Of a stretch of DNA of 64,000 nucleotides, positions 35,709-44,944 are shown in pieces. Below the pieces are notes generated by a model. That model saw only the letters and a list, made by a program, of their open reading frames with translations. It was not told where the DNA came from and did no database searches. Made by a program: the position numbers and the translations under genes. The stretch's first letter is position 1; each line of letters begins with the position of its first letter. The stretch covers positions 493,248 to 557,247 of the forward strand of contig NZ_LVJH01000007.1 of NCBI RefSeq assembly GCF_001637205.1, given 5' to 3'. The stretch comes from Paenibacillus glacialis (GTDB lineage Bacteria; Bacillota; Bacilli; Paenibacillales; Paenibacillaceae).

Positions 35709-35755
35709 AGGAGTGTCCCTAACCATTGATGAAATGGTTGGGGGCACTCTTTTTG
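35709..35755 (+). terminator. Terminator of the pdh operon, twin motif 1
   Basis: GAGTGTCCC and AACCATT pair with AATGGTT and GGGGGCACTC around GATGA, followed by TTTTT. The GTGTCCC and CATTGATGAAATG blocks recur in the glgA terminator at 56381-56431. Confidence 0.85.
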
Positions 35756-35786
35756 ATTTGTTGAATGCGTAAGATCTATTGTGTGG

Positions 35787-35820
35787 GTGGACGCTCCGTG
35801 AACGGACCTTTTCTCCAATC
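35787..35820 (+). repeat. Short copy of the end of the 37.1-kb repeat element
   Basis: This 34-base stretch (GTGGACGCTCCGTGA, then GGACCTTTTCTCCAATC) matches 37104-37137 in the same orientation at 32 of 34 positions. It sits between the pdh terminator and the start-less ORF. Confidence 0.8.
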
Positions 35821-35828
35821 GCTAATCG

Positions 35829-36245
35829 TTACATGATCCACCTGAAACAAATATAATCACATGAAGTTCCCTTTTGATCAGAGAATTTCACAATCCAATA
35901 ATGATTTTTCTTATCCCACCGAATGTTTCTGTAATTATTTCTCGTATGTTCAAAAGTTAAAGTATCGCTAGATTTGTTACTCTCCATTACGATTTCTATA
36001 GCTCTTTCTTTACTCATTGGAGGAGTTTCTGCCCATATATGGATACCTACTCGAGATATAAAAAATCCACATAGAAGCAGTATTACAAAGAGTGTGAATT
36101 TTTTGGTAGCTTTACTTTTTAAATATTTGGATTGCTTAAATGTTATGTGAAACAGAATAAAACCGATTACTACAAAGGCTACTAGGGCGGTATAGAACCC
36201 TATTTCAAAAGCAAGTGGATATGGGGGGATTTCTAGAGTATCTGG
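35829..36245 (-). pseudogene. Two-helix membrane ORF without a start codon
   Basis: On the minus strand a frame of 138 codons is open from a stop at 36246-36248 to the end at 35829. It encodes two hydrophobic helices (GFYTALVAFVVIGFILFHI and FTLFVILLLCGFFISRV) then a soluble tail with MSKERAIEIVMES, YRNIRWDKKNHYWIVKF. No ATG, GTG or TTG occurs in frame until residue 77 (ATG 36017), after both helices. Either the gene has lost its 5' end or start, or it uses a rare start (CTG or ATT). No family recognised. It lies between two copies of a repeat, next to a CPBP protease gene. Confidence 0.5.
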
Positions 36246-36333
36246 TTAATGAGTTATTGTGAAATATTCCTCATAGTTAACATTCAAACGATTATTGTAA
36301 TATAAAGTTAAAAAAATATACATGGAGTGATAA

Positions 36334-37071
36334 GTGATGAGAAATAAAATAGGATTAAAGCTCATTTTACTGTTTGTAGGGTTAATATATTTATGGTCGT
36401 TTGCAGCTAAAAATCAGCTGAATATTATTTGGTTTGCTCTTTTTGGAATTATCTCTGTATTGTACATATTGAAAAATAAGAATACAACGCGAATTGATGT
36501 TATTATCGGTTGTGTGCTTGGGGGCATAAGTATGCCATCAAATTTTATTATGGGGTTGTCCTCAATAGTCATTTATATTGGTGCGATGAGTATGTTTAAA
36601 ACTACAGGTAATAAAATAGTTTTAGTTAAAAACAGCACTAAGAAAGATATTTTAATCTCCTGTTTGATTTTAATTATAGTAGGTATTGTATTAGGTATAA
36701 TTAACGTACTACTTAGTTTAAGTAGTACAGCTATTAATCCATCATTTCAATTTTCATTAATACTAAGAGCAATAAATGCTGGTGTTACTGAGGAAATTAT
36801 TTTCAGAATGTTTCCTTTTGCGCTGTGTGCAGTAATAGCCAAAGAGCAAAACTTTACCAAATTTCAAAACACTTTATGCTATTTGATTATGGTGGTGCCA
36901 CATGTATTAATTCACTTTGACTTAAATACATTCAATATTACGAATGTAATTGTGTTATCACTGTTATTTGGCTTGCCATTTGCAATACTTCAGCGTAAGC
37001 GAGATTTGATATCTGCTATGGGTTCACACACCATAGTAGATATCATTAGGTTTTGTCTAATTAGTGCATAG
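36334..37071 (+). CDS. CPBP-family intramembrane metalloprotease
   Basis: The 245-residue protein has about seven hydrophobic helices. The CPBP (Abi) motifs are present: the EExxxR box in GVTEEIIFRMFPFAL and the second histidine motif in VPHVLIHFDLN. These form the zinc site of Rce1-like membrane proteases, which in bacteria are linked to bacteriocin immunity or maturation. No bacteriocin gene is seen. GGAGTGAT lies before ATG 36334. The gene is AT-rich compared with its surroundings and flanked by repeat copies, suggesting an acquired segment. Confidence 0.82.
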   Translation: MMRNKIGLKLILLFVGLIYLWSFAAKNQLNIIWFALFGIISVLYILKNKNTTRIDVIIGCVLGGISMPSNFIMGLSSIVIYIGAMSMFKTTGNKIVLVKNSTKKDILISCLILIIVGIVLGIINVLLSLSSTAINPSFQFSLILRAINAGVTEEIIFRMFPFALCAVIAKEQNFTKFQNTLCYLIMVVPHVLIHFDLNTFNITNVIVLSLLFGLPFAILQRKRDLISAMGSHTIVDIIRFCLISA

Positions 37072-37103
37072 AGATAATAATTACGAACGTTATTATATTT
37101 TGT

Positions 37104-37725
37104 GTGGACGCTCCGTGAGTGGACCTTTTCTCCAATCACTTTGGTCTCCAAAATTCTGATTTGAAGCCGCGGTAACGATTGAAATTCGGAGAGCAAGGAT
37201 ATGCATTCGAAGTAGCTTTTTTTGCGGAAAGTTTGTAGGCGAGTGTAACCGCTTTACCGAAATGTCCTTCCTCGAATGGAATTATAAAGAAGACATTCCT
37301 CAGATTCACCACTTGTGGATGTTAAACACTACTGTAAATAACCCGGATGTTCTATATTATCCAAAGTTCCTGGTTGTGGTCACTAGAGTAAGCATCCTAG
37401 AGGGATTATTTACGTTTAGATACATTAAGTAAAGTCTTCAGAATTAGACATGGGAAATCTCTGTTGATTATTAATTTAGGATCTGGACTATGATTAGCTA
37501 CTTCGGAAAAAGCATGGACAATCTTCGGAGTAGCGAAGGTGACGGAATTGTCCTGAAGAAGCGATAGCGTTCGCCTATAAGTTTTCCATAGGAAAGCTAC
37601 TTCGAAAGCATAAACCTTTGCACTTTGATTTCAACCGCTAAAAGCGGTATACAATGAAGAAATCAGAGGGCAACAGCGATCGGAAGGACAATCCGTTATC
37701 GTAGCGACCGGCATACATGATTGTT
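37104..37725. repeat. Long imperfect inverted-repeat noncoding element
   Basis: The left part (about 37104-37250) is the approximate inverse of the right part (about 37565-37720). The clearest pair is ATGCATTCGAAGTAGC (37201-37216) with GCTACTTCGAAAGCAT (37595-37610). TAGGCGA with GTAACCGC and TTTCAACCGC with CGGTAACGATTGAAA also pair approximately. No ORF longer than a few dozen codons is seen. It looks like a decayed mobile or MITE-like repeat; its outer 34 bases recur at 35787-35820. Confidence 0.6.
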
Positions 37726-37904
37726 TAGGTCATCTTTTCAAAAAAAAGCAGATTTAATCAAGGTGTCAATTAACCATACGATTTTTATTTATTGAAGTGT
37801 ATATATTTATTTTAATGATAAATACATGTTACACTTAGAACACAAAGATTCGAATAGGCTTGTCACGTATAAGCGATATAAAATATAGCGAGGTGCTTTA
37901 ATTA
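37726..37904. other. AT-rich leader region upstream of thyA
   Basis: Nothing beyond AT-rich sequence is recognised; the thyA promoter must lie here but no clear boxes stand out. Confidence 0.4.
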
Positions 37905-38699
37905 GTGAAGAATTATTTAGAATTGCTACAAGATATATTAGACAACGGTACACCTAAAGAAGATCGGACAGGCACAGGTACGGTATCCGTATTTGGACGT
38001 CAGCTTCGCTTTGATTTATCGAAAGGGTTCCCACTATTAACGACCAAAAGAGTTCATCTTAAATCCGTCATTCACGAGCTGTTATGGTTCATTAGTGGCG
38101 ACACAAATATAAAGTATTTAAAAGAAAATGGTGTCTCCATATGGGATGAATGGGCTGATGAGAACGGGGAATTGGGTCCTGTGTATGGCTCGCAGTGGAG
38201 ATCTTGGGAATCCCCAAGTGGTGAGCGAATTGACCAAATAGCGAACGTCATAGAAGCGATTAAAAATAATCCAGATTCACGTCGACATATTGTGAGTGCT
38301 TGGAATGTGGCTGAAATTGACCAAATGAAGCTTCCGCCATGCCATTTTGTATTTCAGTTCTATGTTGCTGGTGGCAAGTTGTCTTGCATGCTTACTATGC
38401 GCTCTGTAGATACCTTCTTAGGTCTTCCGTTTAACATTGCAAGTTATGCTTTACTGACTCATATGGTGGCTCAGCAGTGCGGTCTAGAGGTGGGAGAATT
38501 CATTTGGTCCGGTGGCGACGTGCATATTTATTCGAATCATATGGAGCAAGTTCAGACTCAACTGCAGCGTGAACCTTATGATCTTCCGGAATTAGTTATT
38601 AATCGTAAACCTGATTCAATCTTTGATTATCGTTTTGAAGATTTCGAATTTGTTGATTACAAATATCATCCTGGAATTAAAGCTCCAGTAGCAATATAG
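37905..38699 (+). CDS. thyA: Thymidylate synthase
   Basis: The 264-residue protein is the standard ThyA length. It has [13 protein letters not shown] (phosphate-binding arginine), the catalytic cysteine in [28 protein letters not shown] and the GDVHIYSNH segment. It methylates dUMP with methylene-tetrahydrofolate. The start is GTG 37905 with CGAGGTG upstream. It is followed after 21 bases by dihydrofolate reductase, which regenerates the folate it oxidises. Confidence 0.96.
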   Translation: MKNYLELLQDILDNGTPKEDRTGTGTVSVFGRQLRFDLSKGFPLLTTKRVHLKSVIHELLWFISGDTNIKYLKENGVSIWDEWADENGELGPVYGSQWRSWESPSGERIDQIANVIEAIKNNPDSRRHIVSAWNVAEIDQMKLPPCHFVFQFYVAGGKLSCMLTMRSVDTFLGLPFNIASYALLTHMVAQQCGLEVGEFIWSGGDVHIYSNHMEQVQTQLQREPYDLPELVINRKPDSIFDYRFEDFEFVDYKYHPGIKAPVAI

Positions 38700-38720
38700 A
38701 AAGAAAGAGAGGAGATACGA

Positions 38721-39212
38721 ATGGGTATTACGATGATTTGGGCTATGGGCCGCAATGGTGTCATGGGAAAAGACAATGGAATGCCGTGGCATTTACCACG
38801 TGATATGGCTTTCTTCAAAGAGCAAACGATGGGTAAGCCCGTTGTAATGGGGAGAAAAACATGGGAGTCATTTGGTGGTAAACCATTAAAGGATCGGACG
38901 AATATAGTAATGACACGTGATTCAGAATATACATCACAAGATGCTCAGATTATTCATAGTCTAGAAGAAGCGTTGGAATATGCAAATAATCAAGAGCTTA
39001 TGATCATTGGTGGAGCACAAATTTATGAGAAATGGTTGCCATATGCCGATCGTCTTCTTGTGACAAGAATTGATGAAGACTTTGAAGGTGATACTGTTTT
39101 TCCAGATATAGACTGGACCTGTTGGTCTTTATCTGAGGAAATCCCAGGGGTAAGAGACGACAAGAATCCTTATGATTATCGTTTCTCTATCTATGATCGC
39201 AATAAATGTTAA
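38721..39212 (+). CDS. dfrA: Dihydrofolate reductase
   Basis: The 163-residue protein shows MIWAMGRNGVMGKDNGMPWHLPRDM (substrate and NADPH loop), VVMGRKTWESFGGKPL, TNIVMTRD and LMIGGAQIYEKWLP. It reduces dihydrofolate made by ThyA. GAGGAG precedes ATG 38721, and the gene forms an operon with thyA. Confidence 0.95.
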   Translation: MGITMIWAMGRNGVMGKDNGMPWHLPRDMAFFKEQTMGKPVVMGRKTWESFGGKPLKDRTNIVMTRDSEYTSQDAQIIHSLEEALEYANNQELMIIGGAQIYEKWLPYADRLLVTRIDEDFEGDTVFPDIDWTCWSLSEEIPGVRDDKNPYDYRFSIYDRNKC

Positions 39213-39392
39213 ACCCTTCCATGTCCTGTTACTTTAATGATAAATAGTACAAATAATAATGCGGATAATCCATTAATATAAAATCAATGGGATGCTAGAA
39301 TAATTAAATTATAACGTATTTATTCACTCGCATATTGATGTATCTATATAAATAATTATGTTGAAGAGAGAACGGGATGGAGGAATAGGGTT

Positions 39393-40880
39393 ATGTCTAC
39401 GCCAACAGGTTTTATGGAATTTAGTCGTCAGCTTCCTATAGATCGTGATCCATCGGAGCGGATTAAAGATTGGGAAGAATTTCATAAACATATGTCTGAA
39501 GAAGAGCTTCGGACGCAGGGTGCTCGCTGTATGGATTGCGGGACACCATATTGTCATACGGGAATTGATATGGCAGGAGGAACATCGGGTTGTCCTGTAA
39601 ATAATCTTATTCCGGAATGGAATAATTTAATTTATCGTGGATTGTGGAGAGAAGCGCTAGATCGTCTACATAAGACGAACAATTTCCCTGAATTCACGGG
39701 TCGTGTTTGTCCAGCACCTTGTGAAGGTTCCTGTACGGTGGGATTGATTGGCCAACCGGTAACGATTAAGACGATTGAGCAAGCGATTATTGATAAAGGT
39801 TTTGAAGAGGGCTGGGTTGCTCCTAAGCCTCCAGAGAGACGGACAGGTAAACGTGTAGCTGTCGTTGGTTCGGGTCCAGCAGGACTTGCAGCAGCAGCTC
39901 AACTCAATAAGACAGGGCACAACGTAACCGTCTATGAGCGTGCTGATCGTATCGGTGGTTTGTTGACTTACGGTATACCAGCTATGAAGCTCGATAAGGG
40001 TGTTGTACAACGCCGTGTAGATATTCTTGAAGCCGAAGGCATTCAATTTGTGACTAATGCGGAGATTGGTGGTAACATACCAGCACAGCAAATTGTGGAC
40101 GAATATGATGCAGTCGTTCTCTGCGGAGGAGCGACGAAACCCCGTGAGTTCAATATTGAAGGTTCTAATCTTAAGGGTGTCCATTATGCGATGACTTATT
40201 TGAATGGAACCATAAAGAGCTTCTTAGATTCAGGGTTGGAAGATGGGGAGTTTATTTCTGCGAAAGATAAAGATGTGATTGTCATCGGTGGCGGGGATAC
40301 AGGTTCTGACTGTGTAGCAACCTCACTCCGTCATGGATGTACTAGCATTACACAGTTCGGTACACATGATAAGGCACCTCTTGAGCGTGATCCATTAGGC
40401 AATCCGTGGCCACAATTCCCGAATGTTTATACATTAGATTATGCACAAGAGGAAGCAAAAGCGATCTATGGGCAGGATCCACGTGAGTTCTCGATTATGA
40501 CTACGAAGTTTGTAGGGGATGATCAAGGCCAATTGCAAGAATTGCATACGGTACAAATTCAGCGGATGATTGATGATACAGGCCGAAAGGTATATCAACC
40601 GATTCCTGGAACAGAACGTATATTCAAAGCGCAAATGGCATTAATCGCTATTGGCTTCGATGGTCCTGAACAGAACATGATTGAGCAATTAGGTCTTGAA
40701 ACGGATCGTCGTTCGAATGTGAAAGCACACAAAGGTAGATATACGACCAATGTGGAGAAAGTATTTGCGGCAGGGGATATGCGTCGTGGACAAAGCTTGG
40801 TCGTATGGGCTATTAATGAAGGGCGCGAAGCTGCACGCGAAGTAGATAAGTACCTAATGGGATCTACAGTACTTGTATAA
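39393..40880 (+). CDS. gltD: Glutamate synthase small (beta) subunit
   Basis: The 495-residue protein has the N-terminal 4Fe-4S region (ARCMDCGTPYCHTG, GCPVNNLIPEW, CPAPCEGSCTVG), the FAD site VAVVGSGPAGLAAAAQL and the NADPH site DVIVIGGGDTGSDCVATS. It passes electrons from NADPH to the large subunit or to a related partner. The large subunit gene gltB is not next to it, so it may lie elsewhere or the protein may serve another oxidoreductase. Confidence 0.88.
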   Translation: MSTPTGFMEFSRQLPIDRDPSERIKDWEEFHKHMSEEELRTQGARCMDCGTPYCHTGIDMAGGTSGCPVNNLIPEWNNLIYRGLWREALDRLHKTNNFPEFTGRVCPAPCEGSCTVGLIGQPVTIKTIEQAIIDKGFEEGWVAPKPPERRTGKRVAVVGSGPAGLAAAAQLNKTGHNVTVYERADRIGGLLTYGIPAMKLDKGVVQRRVDILEAEGIQFVTNAEIGGNIPAQQIVDEYDAVVLCGGATKPREFNIEGSNLKGVHYAMTYLNGTIKSFLDSGLEDGEFISAKDKDVIVIGGGDTGSDCVATSLRHGCTSITQFGTHDKAPLERDPLGNPWPQFPNVYTLDYAQEEAKAIYGQDPREFSIMTTKFVGDDQGQLQELHTVQIQRMIDDTGRKVYQPIPGTERIFKAQMALIAIGFDGPEQNMIEQLGLETDRRSNVKAHKGRYTTNVEKVFAAGDMRRGQSLVVWAINEGREAAREVDKYLMGSTVLV

Positions 40881-40894
40881 ATTCATAATAATAG

Positions 40895-40950
40895 AAAACA
40901 GTAGGCTAGGGGGATTAAATACCTTTAGCTTACTGTTTTGTTTTTTTTAG
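40895..40950 (+). terminator. Terminator after gltD
   Basis: AAAACAGTA pairs with TACTGTTTT around GGCTA and TAGCT, followed by a long T-run. Confidence 0.85.
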
Positions 40951-41007
40951 ATACTTCTTTGGTTAAAGTTAGCTCACAGATAACATTAACTTAACTTTTA
41001 ATAGACA

Positions 41008-41067
41008 TAAAAAAGAGACTAATCCCATTAGGTCGATGCGCAACCCTTTTGGAATGTTCTCTTTTTA
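41008..41067 (-). terminator. Terminator of the abrB-like gene
   Basis: AAAAAAGAGA (41009-41018) pairs with TCTCTTTTT (41058-41066) across a long imperfect hairpin. It can serve the minus-strand gene. Confidence 0.55.
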
Positions 41068-41106
41068 TAGCGATCTCAATTTATTCTATTAAGAAGCAGA
41101 TTAGGA

Positions 41107-41373
41107 TTATTTAGAAAAAGAAGTGTTATATACCGAAATCATCTCTTCCATAGCAGCTTTACTAATCATTTTACCCTTGAAGTAAATAAGATCCTCAGCA
41201 TTTCCTGTGAAAATACAAGAAGGTTCATATTTTTTAAGTACGATTCGGTCACCATCTACAAAGATTTCCAAACCATCTTTGATCTCAATTCCTAAAGTTC
41301 TGCGTAATTCAATCGGTAATACGATACGACCTAGTTCATCCACTTTTCTTACAATACCCGTTGCTTTTAACAT
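41107..41373 (-). CDS. abrB: AbrB-family transition-state regulator
   Basis: The 88-residue protein has the swapped-hairpin DNA-binding domain MLKATGIVRKVDELGRIVLP through ELRRTLGI, followed by a C-terminal dimerisation region with YEPSCIFTG, as in Bacillus AbrB and Abh. These proteins repress stationary-phase genes in growing cells. AGGAGG precedes the start. Two candidate Spo0A boxes lie upstream (41426-41435 and 41578-41587), which would fit Spo0A control. A paralogue such as Abh is possible. Confidence 0.88.
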   Translation of the reverse strand: MLKATGIVRKVDELGRIVLPIELRRTLGIEIKDGLEIFVDGDRIVLKKYEPSCIFTGNAEDLIYFKGKMISKAAMEEMISVYNTSFSK

Positions 41374-41828
41374 TTTAATTTCCTCCTAATGGTTTCATCG
41401 AATTATGGTGACATATTTATATATAAAACGACAAATTTTGCGGTAATCACTTATTGAATTTTATTCCTATTTCTAGTTTGTTGTCAACCATTAAGTCTTA
41501 AAAAATGTAATTTATAACGTATTTAATGCATTTATTGAAATTTATATGAATTTTTAAAGATTAAAAAGTGACATGATAATCGACAAATTCCGATAAAATA
41601 CCCTACAATTCTATGGAGAAAAGTTACTGAAAAAGAAAATTATATATTCATGTAAAAAGATCACTGTGACACTAAAAAAGTAGAGGTGGGTACTTGGAAA
41701 TGACAGCGATTTTTTCAAAAAAGTGCGGATTGTAACAACTTTTATTAGTTAACAAAACTATTATATGATACGATAGAGTGCGTTGCATTGAGATGGTTAC
41801 CAAACATTCATTAAGGAGTGACATTCCA
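41374..41828. other. AT-rich divergent regulatory region between abrB and topB
   Basis: No ORF is supported. The region holds TTTGTCGTTT and TTTGTCGATT (minus strand), resembling Spo0A boxes, and the AAGGAG ribosome site of topB at 41813-41818. Confidence 0.5.
41426..41435 (-). promoter_or_regulatory. Candidate Spo0A box upstream of abrB
   Basis: Minus strand TTTGTCGTTT, compared with the Spo0A consensus TTTGTCGAAA; the last three positions are weak. A second similar site is at 41578-41587 (TTTGTCGATT). Confidence 0.35.
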
Positions 41829-44126
41829 TTGAAGACACTCATTATTGCGGAGAAACCTGATATGGGTCGTAATATAGCTGCTGCAATTGAACCCAAAGCG
41901 AAAAACCACCGATCCTATCTAGAGGGTGAACAATATATTATTACATGGGCAATCGGTCATTTAATTGGACTAGCAGAACCGGATGCTTATCATGACAGAT
42001 ATAAAAAATGGAACATAAATGATCTTCCAATTATTCCTGATCCTTTTATGCTGGTTCCTAATAAGAGGACCCTGGATCAGCTAAATGTCATTGATGAGTT
42101 GGCTAAGCGAAGTAATTTATTAGTTAATTCATGTGATGCTGGACGTGAAGGACAACATATATTTTCGCTGATTCAGCGGCATCTAAATTTGAGTCAACCG
42201 GTTAAACGACTCTGGATTTCGGATTTGACGCCTGAAACGATACGAAAAGGTTTTGCTGAGTTAAAAGAAGGATCAGAGTATGAGAACCTAACAAAAGCTG
42301 CAAGGGCACGTAGTGAAGCAGACTGGTTGATTGGGATGAATGGCTCACGTGCTTTTACAACCAAACATAATGTGCTGTTATCTGTTGGTAGGGTGCAGAC
42401 TCCGGTACTTGCGCTAATCTATGACCGGCAGAAGATGATCGAAGCGTTCGACTCGTTAAAGTTTTTTGAACTCGAAGGGTATTTCACCCAGAACGATTAC
42501 ACATACAAGGCCATGTGGCAGGGCGATCGTATGACGGATCAAGCCAAAGTTGAAGCCTTAGCCGCTAAAGTGAAGGGGAAGCAGGGGCGAATTGCATCCT
42601 ACGATGTCAAGGAAACCAAGGAGTACCCGAACAAATTGTATGATTTAACGCTGTTGCAACGTGAAGCGAATGCGAAGTATTCTTTTTCAGCGAAGAAGAC
42701 GTTGGATGTTGCCCAAGCGCTTTATGAGAAACATAAGGTCATATCCTATCCACGTACGAATTCTAACTATGTAACGGAGCAAAATATTCCGGAAATGCAC
42801 AAAACGTTGTCTGTTCTACAAGGGACATCATACGCGGATTTAGTAGCTGGTGCGGATCGTAATATCGTTCATAAAGGTAATAAGTCCATTTGTAATCCTA
42901 CGAAGGTAGAGGATCACCATGCGATTCTTCCAACTCATCGTAAAGCCGCAAACCTTAGCCCGGACGAGCAGAAATTGTATGATTTGATCGTACGGAGATT
43001 TCTATCGCAGTTCTACCCACCGGCTGAATTTAAAGTACATACCGTCATGACAGAGGTTGAAAGTGAGATATTCAAAACAACCGTGAAAGAATTGCTCAGT
43101 CTTGGGTGGAAGGTCGTAACTGCCGATCAGAAGAAGGATCCGGTTAAGAAGTCTAAAGGCAAAGACAAGGACGAAGATGACGAAGAAGAGACGGAAGTTA
43201 ACGAGCCTTTCATGATTCAACCGAATGATGGAGTGACTTGTACCGATGCGATCGTAAAGGAAAAGGATACCCAACCTCCAAAGCACTACACGGAGGGGAC
43301 GCTGCTTAAAGCGATGGAAAGTGCGGGTAAGCAGATCGAGAATGAAGAGTTGCGTGATGCAATGAAAGATTCTGGTCTGGGTACACCTGCAACGCGTGCA
43401 GCTACAATTGAACGACTGAAAAGTGTTGGTTATGTAGATATGCAGGGTAAGAGAATTCAAATCACGCAAAAAGGACGTACCGTTATCGAGTTAATTCGCG
43501 GTGCTGGGATTGAACTGCTTACTTCACCAGAAATGACGGGTCAATGGGAGCGAAGATTGAATGAGATCTCACGAGGAACCGCATCCGATGAACAATTCAT
43601 GGGGAATGTTAAGAAATTCGCGACGATGATCGTTGATAAGGTTCGTGTGCAATCTAGAGCGTCTAAGACGTCGTTTGAGAGCGAGGATTCCGCACAGAAA
43701 CCAGCAGTGAAGAAGCGTACGTCTGGTCAAGCTGCTGGAACTACAACGTCTGCCACGAGAAGTAGACAAGCTAGTCCATCATCAAGCACGGCAAAGACAG
43801 CGGAATCAACGAAACCTGCACGAAGCAAAGGCTCTGAGCAGAAAGTTTCCGCACCGACCATTATTGCGAAGTGTCCTCGATCTGGTTGTGGAGGAATGAT
43901 CTTCATGGGACGTAAGGGGTATGGTTGTTCTCACTATAAAGAAGGCTGTAAATTTGTCATCTGGAAGGAGAATTACGGTCGTGAACTAACGGATGCACAA
44001 GTGAAGGCTTTAATTGAAAAGGGAAAAACCGGAAAGTTAAAGATTACACTGGAAGATGGTACACCAAGTGAAGGTCGGTTTGTAATGAAGAGCTTAGAAA
44101 CAGGGGAACTGTCGATTGAACCATGA
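41829..44126 (+). CDS. topB: DNA topoisomerase III
   Basis: The 765-residue protein opens with the Toprim motif LIIAEKPDMGRNIAAAIEP and has DAGREGQHIF. The catalytic tyrosine region is VISYPRTNSNYVTEQ. It decatenates DNA and resolves replication or recombination intermediates. After the catalytic core there is an acidic/lysine-rich loop (KGKDKDEDDEEETE), a Ser/Thr/Lys-rich linker and a C-terminal zinc ribbon-like end (CPRSGCGGMIFMGRKGYGC). The frame opens at 41778, but AAGGAG at 41813-41818 sets the TTG start at 41829 (MKTLIIAEK). Confidence 0.92.
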   Translation: MKTLIIAEKPDMGRNIAAAIEPKAKNHRSYLEGEQYIITWAIGHLIGLAEPDAYHDRYKKWNINDLPIIPDPFMLVPNKRTLDQLNVIDELAKRSNLLVNSCDAGREGQHIFSLIQRHLNLSQPVKRLWISDLTPETIRKGFAELKEGSEYENLTKAARARSEADWLIGMNGSRAFTTKHNVLLSVGRVQTPVLALIYDRQKMIEAFDSLKFFELEGYFTQNDYTYKAMWQGDRMTDQAKVEALAAKVKGKQGRIASYDVKETKEYPNKLYDLTLLQREANAKYSFSAKKTLDVAQALYEKHKVISYPRTNSNYVTEQNIPEMHKTLSVLQGTSYADLVAGADRNIVHKGNKSICNPTKVEDHHAILPTHRKAANLSPDEQKLYDLIVRRFLSQFYPPAEFKVHTVMTEVESEIFKTTVKELLSLGWKVVTADQKKDPVKKSKGKDKDEDDEEETEVNEPFMIQPNDGVTCTDAIVKEKDTQPPKHYTEGTLLKAMESAGKQIENEELRDAMKDSGLGTPATRAATIERLKSVGYVDMQGKRIQITQKGRTVIELIRGAGIELLTSPEMTGQWERRLNEISRGTASDEQFMGNVKKFATMIVDKVRVQSRASKTSFESEDSAQKPAVKKRTSGQAAGTTTSATRSRQASPSSSTAKTAESTKPARSKGSEQKVSAPTIIAKCPRSGCGGMIFMGRKGYGCSHYKEGCKFVIWKENYGRELTDAQVKALIEKGKTGKLKITLEDGTPSEGRFVMKSLETGELSIEP

Positions 44127-44150
44127 ATTCATTTAACATAATAGATGAAA

Positions 44151-44193
44151 TAAAAAACAACGGATCCCATTAATTGAGGGTCCGTGTTTTTCG
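44151..44193 (+). terminator. Bidirectional terminator overlapping the HAD gene 3' end
   Basis: AACGGATCC pairs with GGGTCCGT around CATTAATTGA and is flanked by A and T runs on both sides. The HAD gene stop (44170-44172) lies in the loop, so its last codons are part of the hairpin. Confidence 0.8.
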
Positions 44194-44931
44194 TTCTTGT
44201 TCTATTTTGTGGTCAATCATTTCTGGCACTTCCTCAATGGATGAAACGGTATACAAAATATTGTCTGGGGTTCTTTCGAGTTCAACAATGTTGTATTCCC
44301 ATTCATTAGAAATCTGGATATGAATACTGCAGATCCCTGCAGTCAGAGCTGGAATGACGTCTGTTCTAAGCGAATTACCAATCATCCATGTAGAGGAACG
44401 ATCAAACGTGCCGCTTTGTAAAATTTGTTCTAGGGCGTGGGTGTTTTTATGCTCACGAATATAAATTCGCTCATCGAAAAACATATTTAATTTCATTTGG
44501 TCAATCTTCCGTTGTTGGATGGCGGTCTCGCCACCGGTATAGAGGTATAGTTGATGACCATCACTTTTTAAAGATTCAAGTGTCTCCACCATTCTTGGAT
44601 AAGGTTCCACTTCCAGATCGTAAACACTAAGTCCTAACTTCATCAGCTGATCTTCCTCTTGAGGATTAATCAGACGAGGACACTTTTGACTGAAGTATCG
44701 GTACGTATTGATGAGAGATTGAGGGAAGTTACCACTTTTGAATCCAACGTTGTGGACTGAGGCAATATCGATCTCGATTTGTTTTTGACGAATTTCATCG
44801 GTTGTCAGTTCGAAATCTGCGAACCATTGTTGGATGATTAAATAAAACTCTCCAAGAATCAGTCCGAAATATTTGTTGCAATGAATGAGTGTGTCATCCA
44901 GATCAAATAGAATTTGTTGACGTGTGTTCAC
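44170..44931 (-). CDS. HAD-family hydrolase
   Basis: The 253-residue protein has HAD motif I ILFDLDDTLIHC, motif II LYLYTGG and motif III WMIGNSLRTDVIPA. It should be a phosphatase with a helical cap; the substrate is unknown. It starts at GTG 44931 with AGGAGTGA on the minus strand. It lies 13 bases after the ArsR-like gene and is probably co-transcribed with it. Confidence 0.82.
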   Translation of the reverse strand: MNTRQQILFDLDDTLIHCNKYFGLILGEFYLIIQQWFADFELTTDEIRQKQIEIDIASVHNVGFKSGNFPQSLINTYRYFSQKCPRLINPQEEDQLMKLGLSVYDLEVEPYPRMVETLESLKSDGHQLYLYTGGETAIQQRKIDQMKLNMFFDERIYIREHKNTHALEQILQSGTFDRSSTWMIGNSLRTDVIPALTAGICSIHIQISNEWEYNIVELERTPDNILYTVSSIEEVPEMIDHKIEQERKTRTLN

Positions 44932-44944
44932 GTATGTTTCACTC

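Noticed and set aside
35787..37137. Direct repeats as att sites of an integrative element
   Set aside because: No integrase or excisionase gene lies between the repeats; decay of a repeat element is more likely.
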